Position numbers and translations under genes: made by a program. DNA of 15,419 bases, taken from Spirochaetaceae bacterium (GTDB lineage: Bacteria; Spirochaetota; Spirochaetia; Treponematales; Breznakiellaceae). Location of the stretch: contig JAIRTD010000192.1 of the NCBI GenBank assembly GCA_031255115.1, forward strand, positions 1 to 15,419. The letters are read 5' to 3'. This document shows positions 1 to 7,995 of this stretch, piece by piece. Position 1 is the stretch's first letter. Every line of letters starts with the position of its first letter. The notes beneath the pieces were generated by a model. The model made no database searches. It had not been told where the DNA came from and saw only the letters and a list, made by a program, of their open reading frames with translations.

Positions 1-238
1 CATCGTGCAGACGGTTCAGAAGGCCGGGGCCAAAGTTACCGGTCCCATACCCCTTCCGACCCGTATCAACAAGGTAACGGTGCTGCGCTCTCCTCATGTG
101 AATAAAAAGGCCCGCGAACAGTTCGAAATGCGGACCCACAAGAGGCTGATTGATATTATAGATCCTTCCGCGGAAGTAATGGACTCGCTTATGAAGCTGG
201 AACTTCCTGCCGGTGTGGATGTTGAAATCAAGCAATAG
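1..238 (+). CDS. rpsJ: 30S ribosomal protein S10 (5' truncated)
   Basis: The gene enters from the left edge; reading frame begins at base 2 and gives 78 residues to the TAG stop. Compared with E. coli S10 (103 aa), about 24 N-terminal residues lie outside the window. The S10 signature is visible: [27 protein letters not shown] and AGVDVEIKQ at the C-terminus. S10 sits in the head of the 30S subunit and, in other bacteria, also binds NusB in antitermination. It is normally the first gene of the S10 operon, so the operon promoter and any L4-responsive leader should lie just left of this window. An internal GTG at base 5 is not the true start, because the upstream codons continue the family alignment. 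Confidence 0.97.
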   Translation, partial: IVQTVQKAGAKVTGPIPLPTRINKVTVLRSPHVNKKAREQFEMRTHKRLIDIIDPSAEVMDSLMKLELPAGVDVEIKQ

Positions 239-245
239 GCGGTTT

Positions 246-278
246 TATTTTGGAGTTTGCGCGGCAGGCTCCAAAATA
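246..278 (+). promoter_or_regulatory. Long hairpin between rpsJ and rplC
   Basis: Bases 246-260 pair with 264-278 to give a 15-bp helix (two U-G pairs) closed by a GCG triloop; the outer ten pairs are perfect. There is no T-run after it, so it is not a classic intrinsic terminator. The left arm contains TGGAGTTT (251-258), identical to the SD region of rplC (328-335). The right arm (266-273) could therefore pair with the rplC SD instead. It may be a translational switch, an mRNA processing site or a protein-binding site. The pairing is seen directly; the function is inferred. Confidence 0.7.
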
Positions 279-283
279 GCAGC

Positions 284-318
284 CTGTAGTTTCACAGACG
301 GTCCCATGACCTTGGGAT
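284..318 (+). other. Two small stem-loops ahead of rplC
   Basis: CTGT (284-287) can pair with ACAG (294-297), and TCCCA (302-306) with TGGGA (313-317). They lie between the large hairpin at 246-278 and the rplC SD at 329-332, so the whole rpsJ-rplC gap can be folded. Each is weak alone (4-5 bp) and might form only as part of a larger structure. Confidence 0.35.
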
Positions 319-339
319 AACGTGTAATGGAGTTTTGAG

Positions 340-960
340 ATGTTGGGTCTATTGGCCAAGAAAGTGGGCATGACACAGGTCTTTGACGACAGCGGTAGTC
401 TTATACCGGTTACGGTACTCCGCGTCGATCCGAATATTGTCATCGCCCAAAAAAAGAAAGAAGACCACGGTTATTCGGCCGTGGTGCTCGGCGTGGATGA
501 CATGAAGGCCAGCAGGGTTACCAAACCCTATGCCGGTCAGTTTTCCGCGGATATCAAGCCCAAAAAGCGGCTGCGGGAATTCCGTGATTTTGAAAAGGAA
601 GTCGCCGTAGGCGATTCCCTGGGCGCGGAGCTTTTTGAAGGGTGCCGGTATGTGGATGTTACCGGTATTTCCAAGGGCAAGGGTTTTCAGGGCGTGGTAA
701 AACGCTGGGGTTTCGGCGGCGGCCGCAATACCCACGGTTCCAAGTTCCACCGGGAACCCGGTTCCACAGGGCAGTCCACCTATCCGGGCCGGACTTTTAA
801 GAACGTCAAGATGCCCGGCCATATGGGTAATGAGCAGGTTACCGTGCTCAGCCTCAGGGTGATAAAGGTAGATCTTGATAAACAGCTTATCATGGTAAGC
901 GGCGCTGTTCCCGGCATCAATAAGGGAACGGTGGTGGTTCGTACCGCGGTAAAGAAATAG
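340..960 (+). CDS. rplC: 50S ribosomal protein L3
   Basis: 206 residues, the usual L3 length. L3 is an early 23S rRNA-binding protein whose long loop reaches towards the peptidyl-transferase centre. The N-terminus MLGLLAKKVGMTQVF and the loop with HREPGSTGQSTYPGRTFKNVKMPGHMG segments are diagnostic. Gln145, in the GSTGQ motif, matches the glutamine methylated by PrmB in E. coli L3. The ATG at 340 is preceded by GGAG at 329-332 with 7-nt spacing. It follows a 101-nt gap after rpsJ that is filled with possible RNA structure, the longest gap in the cluster, so L3 and the downstream genes may be separately controlled from S10. Confidence 0.98.
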   Translation: MLGLLAKKVGMTQVFDDSGSLIPVTVLRVDPNIVIAQKKKEDHGYSAVVLGVDDMKASRVTKPYAGQFSADIKPKKRLREFRDFEKEVAVGDSLGAELFEGCRYVDVTGISKGKGFQGVVKRWGFGGGRNTHGSKFHREPGSTGQSTYPGRTFKNVKMPGHMGNEQVTVLSLRVIKVDLDKQLIMVSGAVPGINKGTVVVRTAVKK

Positions 961-971
961 CGGGGGGAGAG

Positions 972-1622
972 ATGAATCGCACAGTGTATTCAAAAGACGG
1001 CAAGGAACTCCGTACCATAGAACTCTCCGACGCCGTATTCGGCCTCCCGGTGAACGAAGACGTAATCTGGTATGCTATCAATAACGAACTTGCCAACAAG
1101 CGGCTGGGTACGGCCTGTACCAAAGACCGCGGAGAAGTTCATGGTTCAAATGCCAAACCGTATAAACAGAAGGGCACGGGCCGCGCCCGCCGGGGCGATA
1201 AAAAGTCCCCCATCATGGTCGGCGGCGGCATTGTCTTCGGGCCCAAGCCCAGGGACTATTCCTACAAGATGCCCAAAAAAGCAAAGCGGCTTGCCATGAA
1301 GAGCATATTAAGCCTCAAGGCCCAAAGCGACAGCCTTAAAATCGTAGAAGATTTTTCCATTGAGTCAGGAAAGACCAAGGAGCTCGCGGCCTTGCTTGGC
1401 AATTTTGGCCCCGGCGAAAGAACCGTGGTCATACTCAAGGATGATGATCCCAGGGTAAAACGGGCAGGCGCCAATATCCCCTGGCTTTCTTTTCTTTCGT
1501 ATAAGCGCCTCAGGGCCCACGACTTGTTCTACGGCCGCAGGGTACTGGTCCTCGAAACCGCCGCAAAGAACCTTAATGAGTTCTACGGGCCAGAGGGCGG
1601 CAATGCCGGGGAGGCTGTCTGA
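972..1622 (+). CDS. rplD: 50S ribosomal protein L4
   Basis: 216 residues. L4 lines the polypeptide exit tunnel with an extended loop, here around residues 55-95 and containing [19 protein letters not shown] and [13 protein letters not shown]. In E. coli, L4 is also the autogenous repressor of the S10 operon, acting on the mRNA leader. That leader is outside this window, so conservation of the mechanism cannot be judged. The ATG follows a purine-rich GGGGGAGAG SD. The TGA stop overlaps the rplW ATG by one base (TGATG), which implies translational coupling. Confidence 0.98.
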   Translation: MNRTVYSKDGKELRTIELSDAVFGLPVNEDVIWYAINNELANKRLGTACTKDRGEVHGSNAKPYKQKGTGRARRGDKKSPIMVGGGIVFGPKPRDYSYKMPKKAKRLAMKSILSLKAQSDSLKIVEDFSIESGKTKELAALLGNFGPGERTVVILKDDDPRVKRAGANIPWLSFLSYKRLRAHDLFYGRRVLVLETAAKNLNEFYGPEGGNAGEAV

Positions 1623-1906
1623 TGGTGTACGAGCAGATACTTATAGAGCCGGTGCTTTCCGAAAAAGCCAATTTACTGCGGGAAGAAGGAAAGTACGTTT
1701 TTAAGGTTCTTCCTTCGGCAACAAAGATTCAGGTAAAGGAAGCGGTGCGCAGGCTTTTTAATGTGCATCCTGTTTCCTGTACTATCATGGTGGTGGGCGG
1801 CAAGCCGAAACGGCAGCGCTACAAGGCGGGTTATACTTCAACATGGAAGAAGGCCATAGTCCGTCTGCCCAAAGATGAAAAGATAAGCATCTTTGAAGGT
1901 GTATAG
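1622..1906 (+). CDS. rplW: 50S ribosomal protein L23
   Basis: 94 residues, typical of bacterial L23. It lies at the exit of the ribosomal tunnel, where trigger factor, SRP and the Sec translocon dock. Recognised from the N-terminal region ([14 protein letters not shown]), [13 protein letters not shown] in the middle and the basic [20 protein letters not shown] segment. It starts in the TGATG overlap with rplD and ends only two bases before rplB. Confidence 0.97.
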   Translation: MVYEQILIEPVLSEKANLLREEGKYVFKVLPSATKIQVKEAVRRLFNVHPVSCTIMVVGGKPKRQRYKAGYTSTWKKAIVRLPKDEKISIFEGV

Positions 1907-1908
1907 TT

Positions 1909-2739
1909 ATGGGAATTAAAACATACAAGCCCATCACCGCAGGCATGCGGGGCTGGCAAAGCCTTGATTTTTCAGAACTCACCAAAGGGGCATCGCCGGA
2001 AAAAGCCCTTACCTCAGGCCGCCCCGAAAAGGCCGGCCGGGGCGCAAAAGGCCGTATCAGCGTATGGCACAAGGGCGGCGGGCACAAGCGCCGTTACCGG
2101 ACCGTTGATTTCAGGCGGGACAAGATAGGCGTACCCGGCAAGGTTGTTTCAATAGAATACGATCCCAACCGGAGCGCCAATATCGCCCTTGTTTTTTACG
2201 CCGACGGCGACAAACGCTACATCATCGCCCCCAAGGGCCTTGCTGTGGGCGCTTCAATAATGAGCGGTCCTTCCGCGGCAATGGAGAGCGGCAACGCCCT
2301 TCCCCTGGAAAACATACCCCTGGGTTTTACGGTTCACAATGTGGAACTTACCCTGGGCCGGGGTGGACAGATGGTTCGTTCCGCCGGAGCGGGGGCCCTC
2401 ATAGCCGCCAAGGAAGGGGACTATGTTACCCTCCGCCTTCCGTCAGGCGAAATGCGCATGGTCTTTAAGAAGTGTTACGCCACCATCGGCGTTGTGGGTA
2501 ACGAAGACCACATGAACGTGCAGCTTGGCAAGGCGGGCCGCAAGCGCTGGCTTGGCAGACGGCCCATTGTGCGCGGCATGGTGATGAACCCCGTCGACCA
2601 CCCCCACGGCGGCGGCGAAGGAAAGAACAAAGGCATACACCCGGTAACCCCCTGGGGTCAGCCGACCAAGGGATACAAGACCCGGAAAAAGCACAAACCC
2701 TCAGGCCGTTTTATCGTGAGCCGGGGCAAGAAAAAGTAG
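1909..2739 (+). CDS. rplB: 50S ribosomal protein L2
   Basis: 276 residues, full length. L2 is one of the most conserved ribosomal proteins and is needed for subunit association and peptidyl-transferase assembly. The C-terminal [13 protein letters not shown] motif is intact; His231 matches the conserved histidine known as His229 in E. coli. Also visible are the [21 protein letters not shown] block at about residues 44-64 and the [13 protein letters not shown] segment. The start is two bases after the rplW stop, with GAAGG inside rplW serving as the likely SD. Confidence 0.98.
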   Translation: MGIKTYKPITAGMRGWQSLDFSELTKGASPEKALTSGRPEKAGRGAKGRISVWHKGGGHKRRYRTVDFRRDKIGVPGKVVSIEYDPNRSANIALVFYADGDKRYIIAPKGLAVGASIMSGPSAAMESGNALPLENIPLGFTVHNVELTLGRGGQMVRSAGAGALIAAKEGDYVTLRLPSGEMRMVFKKCYATIGVVGNEDHMNVQLGKAGRKRWLGRRPIVRGMVMNPVDHPHGGGEGKNKGIHPVTPWGQPTKGYKTRKKHKPSGRFIVSRGKKK

Positions 2740-2748
2740 GAAGGGAGC

Positions 2749-3030
2749 ATGTCAAGATCCATTAAGAAAGGGCCTTTTATAGAAAAGAGCCTGTATAAAA
2801 AGGTTTTGGAAATGACCAAGAGCGGGGACCGGAAGATGATAAAGACGTATTCCCGCTGTTCTACGATTATCCCCGAAATGGTCGGCGGGACGATCTCGGT
2901 GTATAACGGCAAAACCTGGGTCCCGGTGTATGTTACCGAAAACCTGGTAGGCCACAAACTTGGAGAATTCGCTCCTACCCGTATCTTCCGGGGGCATGCG
3001 GGTTCTGACAAGAAGGCCTCAAAGGGCTAG
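2749..3030 (+). CDS. rpsS: 30S ribosomal protein S19
   Basis: 93 residues, the standard length. S19 sits in the 30S head near the A-site finger and forms a pair with S13. The N-terminus [15 protein letters not shown] and the C-terminal [19 protein letters not shown] are near-consensus. A strong GGAAGGGAG purine run fills the 9-nt gap after rplB. Confidence 0.98.
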   Translation: MSRSIKKGPFIEKSLYKKVLEMTKSGDRKMIKTYSRCSTIIPEMVGGTISVYNGKTWVPVYVTENLVGHKLGEFAPTRIFRGHAGSDKKASKG

Positions 3031-3039
3031 GCGGATAAT

Positions 3040-3432
3040 ATGGCAACAAAGAGCGGTTATAAAGCGGTTACAAAGTACCTTCTCGTTTCTCCCCATAAGA
3101 TACGGCCTGTGGCGGACCTGATACGCCGCAAGACCTATCCCGAGGCGGTATCTATTCTGGAAAACATGCCCCACAAGGGCGCAAAGCTCATCGGCAAGAC
3201 GGTAAAGTCCGCGGCGTCAAACGCGCTTTTCCTGAACAAGCAGCTTGCCGAGGATATGCTTTATATCAGGGAAATAAAGATTGATGACGGCCCCCGTATG
3301 AAGCGGATATGGTTCCGCGCCAGGGGCCGCGCCGACATGCTTCTTAAACGAATTTGCCACATTACCGTTGTGGTTGACGAAACCGGCGCCGGCGCGAAAG
3401 ACCGGGTTGCTGCCGGAAAGGCGGGAAAATAA
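3040..3432 (+). CDS. rplV: 50S ribosomal protein L22
   Basis: 130 residues, slightly longer than E. coli L22 (110 aa). L22 lines the exit tunnel through a beta-hairpin (here about residues 80-100, including the basic [13 protein letters not shown]). The N-terminal [19 protein letters not shown] and the closing [12 protein letters not shown] are family signatures. The extra C-terminal residues are Ala/Gly/Lys-rich ([15 protein letters not shown]). The gene ends one base before the GTG start of rpsC. Confidence 0.97.
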   Translation: MATKSGYKAVTKYLLVSPHKIRPVADLIRRKTYPEAVSILENMPHKGAKLIGKTVKSAASNALFLNKQLAEDMLYIREIKIDDGPRMKRIWFRARGRADMLLKRICHITVVVDETGAGAKDRVAAGKAGK

Positions 3433-3433
3433 C

Positions 3434-4153
3434 GTGGGCCAAAAAGTAAACCCCATTGGGCTGAGAGTAGGCATTAACAGAACCTGGGCTTCCCGCTGGT
3501 ATGTGGATCCCAAGGAATACGCCGATACCCTGCACGAAGACATCAAGCTGCGGAAATTCATCACCAATATGAGTGAGACCAAGGGCGCGGATATTGCCGA
3601 GCTTGAGATTATACGGCATCCCCAGCGGATAACCATAGTCATTCATACCGCCCGGCCCGGCGTCATCATCGGGGTCAAGGGCGCCAATATCGAAAAGATA
3701 GGCAACGAGCTTCAGAAATTCGTATCAAAAAAGATACAGATAAAGATAAAAGAAGTCCGTAACGCCGATAACAATGCCCAGATCATAGCCCAAAACGTAG
3801 CGCGGCAGCTTCTTGCCCGTTCTTCATTTAGAAGAACCATGAAGCAGGCCATTACCAACGCTATCAAGAAAGGTAATGCCCAGGGCGCCAAGGTCAGGCT
3901 CTCAGGCCGTCTTGGCGGAGCCGAAATGTCCCGTACCGAAGAGTCCAAGGAAGGGCGGGTTCCCCTCCATACCTTGCGGGCGGATATTGATTACGGTTTT
4001 GCCGAGGCCCATACCACCTTTGGTTCGATAGGGGTAAAGGTGTGGGTGTATAACGGCATGAAGTACGGCAAGGAACAGAAAGAAGACGCGGGCGTCCTGG
4101 TGCGTAAACGGCGCGAGCGGGATCGTGAACGCGCCCCGGCAAGGAGCGAATAA
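3434..4153 (+). CDS. rpsC: 30S ribosomal protein S3 (GTG start)
   Basis: 239 residues. The start is taken as GTG at 3434 because it gives the canonical S3 N-terminus (M)[13 protein letters not shown] and follows an AGGCGGG SD. An upstream in-frame ATG at 3368 would add 22 unrelated residues inside rplV. S3 is part of the mRNA entry channel and helicase. The type II KH domain is visible, with its GxxG loop at residues 80-83 (GVKG), followed by the conserved C-terminal domain with [14 protein letters not shown]. The basic tail ([16 protein letters not shown]) is a common S3 trait. The TAA stop overlaps the rplP ATG by one base. Confidence 0.97.
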   Translation: MGQKVNPIGLRVGINRTWASRWYVDPKEYADTLHEDIKLRKFITNMSETKGADIAELEIIRHPQRITIVIHTARPGVIIGVKGANIEKIGNELQKFVSKKIQIKIKEVRNADNNAQIIAQNVARQLLARSSFRRTMKQAITNAIKKGNAQGAKVRLSGRLGGAEMSRTEESKEGRVPLHTLRADIDYGFAEAHTTFGSIGVKVWVYNGMKYGKEQKEDAGVLVRKRRERDRERAPARSE

Positions 4154-4578
4154 TGCTGAGTCCCAAACGTGTAAAATACCGCAAAGTGCAGCGTGGTAAT
4201 ATGCCCGGCAACGCTACCCGGTGCAATACCGTGGCTTTTGGGGATTACGCCCTGGTGGCCATGGACAGGATGTGGATTACCAACCGGCAGATAGAAGCCG
4301 CCCGTATCGCCCTGAACCGCCATATCAAGCGCGGCGGAAAGGTGTGGATCAGGATTTACCCTGACAAGCCCTATACCAAAAAGCCCGCGGAAACCCGCAT
4401 GGGCAAGGGCAAGGGCGCTCCCGAATACTGGGTGGCGGTGGTAAAGCCGGGGACCGTGATGTTTGAACTCGGCGGCGTTGACAAGAAACTGGCCGAAGAG
4501 GCCATGCGGCTTGCCGGCGCAAAACTGCCTATCAAGACCCGCTTTGTGTCCCGTTCGGACTTTGAGCTGGGCGCTTAG
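4153..4578 (+). CDS. rplP: 50S ribosomal protein L16
   Basis: 141 residues. L16 organises the A-site and elbow-binding region of the 50S subunit and is a late assembly protein. The N-terminal [36 protein letters not shown] and [17 protein letters not shown] are diagnostic. AAGGAG at 4141-4146, inside the end of rpsC, is the SD, and the TAATG junction indicates coupling to rpsC. Confidence 0.98.
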   Translation: MLSPKRVKYRKVQRGNMPGNATRCNTVAFGDYALVAMDRMWITNRQIEAARIALNRHIKRGGKVWIRIYPDKPYTKKPAETRMGKGKGAPEYWVAVVKPGTVMFELGGVDKKLAEEAMRLAGAKLPIKTRFVSRSDFELGA

Positions 4579-4588
4579 GAGGAGTATA

Positions 4589-4789
4589 ATGAAGAATTCC
4601 TTCAAAAATCTGAGCCTGCCCGAACTTAAAGCAAAACGGGACGAGCTCAATAAGAAGTATATGGAACTTCGCTTTCAGATGGTTGTGGGCCATGTGGATA
4701 ATCCGCTGCAAAAGCGGGCCATGCGCCGGCAGATAGCCCGCCTCAATACCCTGATTTCCGCTCAGGAAACGGCGGCGGCAAAGGTCTGA
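4589..4789 (+). CDS. rpmC: 50S ribosomal protein L29
   Basis: 66 residues. A small two-helix protein near the tunnel exit that contacts L23 and, in other bacteria, SRP and trigger factor. Start chosen at 4589, giving MKNSFKNLSLPELKAKRDELN, because AGGAGGAG (4577-4584) lies just upstream. The in-frame ATG at 4463 would lie deep inside rplP. The LSLPELKAKRDELNKKYMELRFQ helix and the ARLNTLISAQE second helix match the family. Confidence 0.96.
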   Translation: MKNSFKNLSLPELKAKRDELNKKYMELRFQMVVGHVDNPLQKRAMRRQIARLNTLISAQETAAAKV

Positions 4790-4806
4790 ACGATAAGGAG
4801 CAGAGC

Positions 4807-5070
4807 ATGGCAGAAGCGGTTAGAAGTACCAAAAAAGAATTTGTGGGGATAGTGAAGAGCGACAAGATGGAAAAAACCATTGTCGTCGCTGTGGCCAATA
4901 AGGCCCTTCATCCCCTTTACAAGAAGTATGTTACCCGGACTAAAAAGCTCAAGGCCCATGATGAAAAGAATGAGGCCCATATTGGCGACCGGGTGCGGGT
5001 TATTGAATGCCGGCCCATCAGCAAAGAAAAGTGCTGGCGGCTGGCGGAAGTTATCGAAAAGGCGCGGTAG
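4807..5070 (+). CDS. rpsQ: 30S ribosomal protein S17
   Basis: 87 residues, normal length. S17 is a primary 16S rRNA-binding protein with an OB fold. [37 protein letters not shown] and [21 protein letters not shown] follow the family closely. AAGGAG at 4795-4800 sits 6 nt before the ATG. It closes the classical S10 block. Confidence 0.98.
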   Translation: MAEAVRSTKKEFVGIVKSDKMEKTIVVAVANKALHPLYKKYVTRTKKLKAHDEKNEAHIGDRVRVIECRPISKEKCWRLAEVIEKAR

Positions 5071-5081
5071 GAGTCAGTATC

Positions 5082-5450
5082 ATGATTCAGGTAGAAAGTT
5101 TCCTTAATGTGGCGGATAACTCCGGCGCCAAAGTTGTTCAGTGTATCAAGGTGCTTGGCGGCTCCAAACGCCGGTATGCCGGTATTGGAGATATTATCGT
5201 GGTGGCGGTTAAAGACGCCCTGCCCACATCGACTATAAAGAAGGGCACCGTAGAAAAGGCGGTAGTGGTCAGAACCCACAAGGAATACCGCCGGCCGGAC
5301 GGGACCTATATACGGTTTGACGACAATGCCTGCGTGATCATTGACGCCAACAGAAATCCCAAGGGCAAACGTATCTTCGGACCCGTGGCCCGGGAACTCA
5401 GGGAGCAGGATTATATGAAGATCGTGTCTCTTGCCCCTGAGGTGCTATGA
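5082..5450 (+). CDS. rplN: 50S ribosomal protein L14
   Basis: 122 residues, the canonical L14 length. It lies at the subunit interface, contacts 16S helix 14 and is the docking site of the silencing factor Rsf[20 protein letters not shown] at the N-terminus decides the start at 5082 (AGGAG at 5069-5073) over the longer in-frame ATG at 5007. Other signatures are [21 protein letters not shown] and [16 protein letters not shown]. Its TGA stop overlaps an ATG (ATGA, 5447-5450) that opens a 13-codon mini-ORF before rplX. Confidence 0.98.
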   Translation: MIQVESFLNVADNSGAKVVQCIKVLGGSKRRYAGIGDIIVVAVKDALPTSTIKKGTVEKAVVVRTHKEYRRPDGTYIRFDDNACVIIDANRNPKGKRIFGPVARELREQDYMKIVSLAPEVL

Positions 5451-5488
5451 AGCGCGGTTTTATCCCGGCGGATTTTAACGGAAGGTAG
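5447..5488 (+). CDS. Possible 13-codon bridging mini-ORF
   Basis: ATG at 5447 overlaps the rplN stop in an ATGA junction and reads [13 protein letters not shown] before a TAG at 5486-5488, six bases before the rplX ATG. GAGGTG at 5439-5444, inside rplN, is placed as an SD. The peptide has no recognised function. If translated, it would carry terminating L14 ribosomes across the 44-nt gap to rplX. It may equally be chance, as such short ORFs arise easily. Confidence 0.22.
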   Translation: MKRGFIPADFNGR

Positions 5489-5494
5489 GTAGCT

Positions 5495-5815
5495 ATGGCG
5501 AATGCAGTGCATAAATACAAGATAAAGAAAGACGACACAGTCCAGATCATCGCCGGTAAGGACAAGGGTAAACGGGGGAGAATCCTTAAAGTCCTCCGCG
5601 AAAAAGACCGGGTGATGGTAGAAGGGCTTAATATAGTCAAGAAAGCCATGAAACGGCGGAACCAGCAGGACCGGGGCGGCATTGTCGAAGTCGAAGCGGC
5701 GGTACACAGCTCCAATGTCATGATCGTGTGCAAAAAATGCGGTCCCACCAGAATCGGCTATAAACTTGGGGATAAAAAAGTGCGTGTATGCAGGAAGTGC
5801 GGGGAGGCGTTATGA
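5495..5815 (+). CDS. rplX: 50S ribosomal protein L24 (zinc-ribbon form)
   Basis: 106 residues. L24 initiates 50S assembly by binding the 5' domain of 23S rRNA. The KOW motif is at about residues 12-40 ([21 protein letters not shown]). The C-terminus keeps a full zinc ribbon, Cys79/Cys82 and Cys99/Cys102, so this is the C+ form; E. coli L24 lacks it. Stop and rplE start overlap by four bases (ATGA). Confidence 0.97.
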   Translation: MANAVHKYKIKKDDTVQIIAGKDKGKRGRILKVLREKDRVMVEGLNIVKKAMKRRNQQDRGGIVEVEAAVHSSNVMIVCKKCGPTRIGYKLGDKKVRVCRKCGEAL

Positions 5816-6363
5816 AAGACTACGAACCGCGGCTCAAAAAAATGTACCGGGAGCAGGTAGCGCCTGAGCTTTTTAAGGAGCTTGGCTACTCGTCGGTAAT
5901 GCAGACTCCCAGGCTGGAAAAAATAGTAGTCAGCATGGGCGTTGGCGAGGCTCTCCAGAACAAGAAACTGCTCGATGCGGCCATTGACGATCTGACCCTT
6001 ATCACCGGGCAGAAGGCGGTCAAGACAAAGGCGCGGAAAAGTATCGCCAACTTTAAAATCCGCGCCGGGCAGGAAATCGGGGCAAAAGTAACCCTCCGGG
6101 GCGCCATGATGTACGAATTCCTTGACCGGCTGGTCAATGTGGCCCTGCCCCGCGTCAAGGACTTCCGGGGAGTTAATCAGAACGCCTTTGACGGCCACGG
6201 AAATTATTCCCTGGGCATCACTGAGCAGATTATTTTTCCGGAAATCGACTTTGACAAGATTGAAAGGGTGGCGGGCCTTAACATCGCCATTATTACCACG
6301 GCAAAGACCGATGCGGAGGCCAAGGCCTTCCTCGCCAAGTTCGGTATGCCCTTCAGGAAGTAG
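5812..6363 (+). CDS. rplE: 50S ribosomal protein L5
   Basis: 183 residues from ATG 5812, close to the usual 179. L5 carries 5S rRNA in the central protuberance and bridges to S13. The ATG overlaps the rplX stop (ATGA), and GGGGAGG lies a few bases before it; the longer in-frame ATG at 5788 adds eight unconserved residues. [39 protein letters not shown] and the C-terminal [19 protein letters not shown] are family signatures. In E. coli the rplE start region is the S8 repressor site; I did not identify that structure here. Confidence 0.97.
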   Translation: MKDYEPRLKKMYREQVAPELFKELGYSSVMQTPRLEKIVVSMGVGEALQNKKLLDAAIDDLTLITGQKAVKTKARKSIANFKIRAGQEIGAKVTLRGAMMYEFLDRLVNVALPRVKDFRGVNQNAFDGHGNYSLGITEQIIFPEIDFDKIERVAGLNIAIITTAKTDAEAKAFLAKFGMPFRK

Positions 6364-6373
6364 GGGGAAAGCG

Positions 6374-6559
6374 ATGGCAAGAAAAGCGATGATAATAAAG
6401 GCGCTCAGGACGCCTAAATATAAAACGAGAAAGGTCAACCGCTGCCGTATTTGTGGAAGGGCCAGGGGCTATCTCAGGAAATTTGAGATGTGCCGTCTTT
6501 GCTTCCGGCAGCTCGCCAGCGAGGGACTTATCCCGGGCGTTACAAAATCAAGTTGGTAA
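6374..6559 (+). CDS. rpsN: 30S ribosomal protein S14, zinc (type Z) form
   Basis: 61 residues: the short, zinc-binding S14, against about 100 aa for the zinc-free form. Zinc ligands are Cys24, Cys27, Cys40 and Cys43 (CRIC and CRLC). [24 protein letters not shown] and the ending [10 protein letters not shown] are characteristic. The start at 6374 is chosen because a longer in-frame reading from 6122 overlaps rplE and has no family similarity. S14 sits in the 30S head next to S3 and S10. Confidence 0.98.
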   Translation: MARKAMIIKALRTPKYKTRKVNRCRICGRARGYLRKFEMCRLCFRQLASEGLIPGVTKSSW

Positions 6560-6573
6560 GGTAGGAGTAAAGG

Positions 6574-6972
6574 ATGAGCGTTTCTGATCCTATTGCGGAT
6601 ATGCTGACCAAAATCCGGAATGCCGGAATGGCAAAGCATGAGAAGGTTGATATCCCTACCTCGAAGCTGAAGCTTGAAATCGTCAAGATTTTAAAGACCG
6701 AAGGGTATATCAAGAATTTCAAGAAGATAAACCAGGAAGGAAATAATTCCATCAGGGTGTTCCTTAAATATGATGAGGCGGCCTTTCCGGTTATCCACGG
6801 CATCGAAAAGGTGTCCAAGCCCGGAAGGCGGGTCTATATGGGCTATAAGTATATGCCCAGAGTGTACAACGGCTATGGAACCCTGATTGTTTCTACATCG
6901 ATGGGCGTTACCACCGGCAAGAAAGCCGCCGAAAAGAAAGTCGGCGGAGAAGTTATCTGTACTATCTGGTAA
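6574..6972 (+). CDS. rpsH: 30S ribosomal protein S8
   Basis: 132 residues. S8 binds the central domain of 16S rRNA and in E. coli represses the spc operon. [19 protein letters not shown] at the start and the C-terminal [19 protein letters not shown] and GGEVICTIW are near-consensus. AGGAG at 6563-6567 precedes the ATG by 6 nt. Confidence 0.98.
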   Translation: MSVSDPIADMLTKIRNAGMAKHEKVDIPTSKLKLEIVKILKTEGYIKNFKKINQEGNNSIRVFLKYDEAAFPVIHGIEKVSKPGRRVYMGYKYMPRVYNGYGTLIVSTSMGVTTGKKAAEKKVGGEVICTIW

Positions 6973-6985
6973 GGGGAGAGGAAGT

Positions 6986-7525
6986 ATGTCACGCATCGGA
7001 AAAATTCCGGTCAAGATTCCCGCAGGCGTCAAGGTCAGCTTCCAGGACGAAGTAATGACCGTTGAGGGGCCCAAGGGAAAACTGACCCAGAAGTACCACC
7101 CGGTAATATCCTTTGCCCCCCAGGGTAACGAGATTATTGTCAGCCGGGCCAACGAAGAAAAGCAGACCAAGTCTTTCCATGGCCTGTACCGGAACCTGCT
7201 TAACAATATGGTTATAGGCGTATCCGCAGGCTTTACCAAAACGCTGATAATTACCGGCGTCGGGTTCAGGGCCGAGATACAGGACAAGATACTGGTATTA
7301 AGCCTTGGGTATTCAAATGATATATATGTAGGAATTCCCGAAGGCATCACCGCGGCAGCCGATGCCAGCGGAAAGCTGACCATAACCGGAATAGACAAAC
7401 AGCAGGTAGGCGAGTTTGCCTCCCAGATACGCAAGTTCCGGCTTCCTGAGCCGTATAAGGGCAAGGGTATACGTTACGACGATGAACATATCAGAAGGAA
7501 GGTCGGTAAGTCCGGTGTCAAGTAA
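6986..7525 (+). CDS. rplF: 50S ribosomal protein L6
   Basis: 179 residues from ATG 6986, the standard length, beginning [17 protein letters not shown] after a GGGGAGAGGAAG run. The in-frame ATG at 6887 would start inside rpsH. L6 lies near the sarcin-ricin loop and the GTPase-associated centre. Two L6 repeats are recognisable, ending in the conserved [23 protein letters not shown]. Its stop codon is part of an AAAACCGC segment able to pair with downstream sequence in the rplF-rplR gap. Confidence 0.98.
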   Translation: MSRIGKIPVKIPAGVKVSFQDEVMTVEGPKGKLTQKYHPVISFAPQGNEIIVSRANEEKQTKSFHGLYRNLLNNMVIGVSAGFTKTLIITGVGFRAEIQDKILVLSLGYSNDIYVGIPEGITAAADASGKLTITGIDKQQVGEFASQIRKFRLPEPYKGKGIRYDDEHIRRKVGKSGVK

Positions 7526-7610
7526 AACCGCAAAACAATTTTGGCTGACACCCGGGAGAGGCCGCCTGGCGGTTTTTCTCCACGACAAAGATAGAGACGG
7601 TTTTTTCCAA
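7524..7610 (+). promoter_or_regulatory. Structured rplF-rplR gap with competing hairpins
   Basis: Bases 7554-7565 pair with 7569-7580 (12 bp with several G-U pairs, CTG triloop). The core CCGC/GCGG followed by T5 looks like a short intrinsic terminator. AAAACCGC at 7524-7531 is also perfectly complementary to GCGGTTTT at 7569-7576, so it could compete for the same right arm. Its first seven bases also complement CGGTTTT at 7598-7604. This layout suits an attenuator or an mRNA processing site. No ligand or protein can be named. Confidence 0.45.
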
Positions 7611-7624
7611 GGAGTTGATGGAAA

Positions 7625-7987
7625 ATGGTGAAGAAATTGCTGGAAAAAGACAGGAAACGGCTTAAACGGAAGGTGCATATACGCAAGAAAATTTCCGGCA
7701 CAGCCGAAAAACCGCGGATGAGCGTTACCCGGAGCAACCGGGCCCTGTCTATTCAGATTATTGATGATGCCAAGGGGCATACCCTTGCCGCCGCTTCTAC
7801 CCTGGAAAAAGAACTCCGGGGCATTAAGCGGAATGTAGCAGGCGCAGCCCAGCTGGGCGAGCTCATGGGGAAGCGGCTTTTGGAAAAGAATATCAAGACA
7901 GTGGTTTTTGACCGGAACGGGTATCTGTACCACGGCATAGTCAAAGCTATGGCCGACGGCGCCCGTAAAGCCGGGATAGAGTTCTAG
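7625..7987 (+). CDS. rplR: 50S ribosomal protein L18
   Basis: 120 residues. L18 binds 5S rRNA together with L5 and L25. The basic N-terminus ([32 protein letters not shown]) and the C-terminal [28 protein letters not shown] are diagnostic. AAGGAG at 7609-7614 lies 10 nt before the ATG. It is preceded by a 99-nt structured gap, so its expression could be set apart from rplF. Confidence 0.97.
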   Translation: MVKKLLEKDRKRLKRKVHIRKKISGTAEKPRMSVTRSNRALSIQIIDDAKGHTLAAASTLEKELRGIKRNVAGAAQLGELMGKRLLEKNIKTVVFDRNGYLYHGIVKAMADGARKAGIEF

Positions 7988-7995
7988 GGGGCGGA

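Noticed and set aside
349..993. 214-codon open frame on the minus strand opposite rplC
   Set aside because: It is antisense to a clear ribosomal gene, shows no recognisable domain, and long antisense frames are common in this codon usage.
3383..3392. CCGGCGCCGG perfect palindrome in rplV
   Set aside because: Short, inside coding sequence for Gly/Ala-rich residues, and readily explained by GC-rich codon choice.
3368..3433. Upstream ATG extension of rpsC
   Set aside because: The added 22 residues lie inside rplV and do not match S3; GTG at 3434 gives the canonical start.
3991..4650. 219-codon minus-strand frame opposite rpsC-rplP
   Set aside because: Spans several real genes on the other strand with no family similarity.
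7532..7600. Internal promoter before rplR
   Set aside because: CTGACA resembles a -35 box, but there is no matching -10 element at a proper distance.
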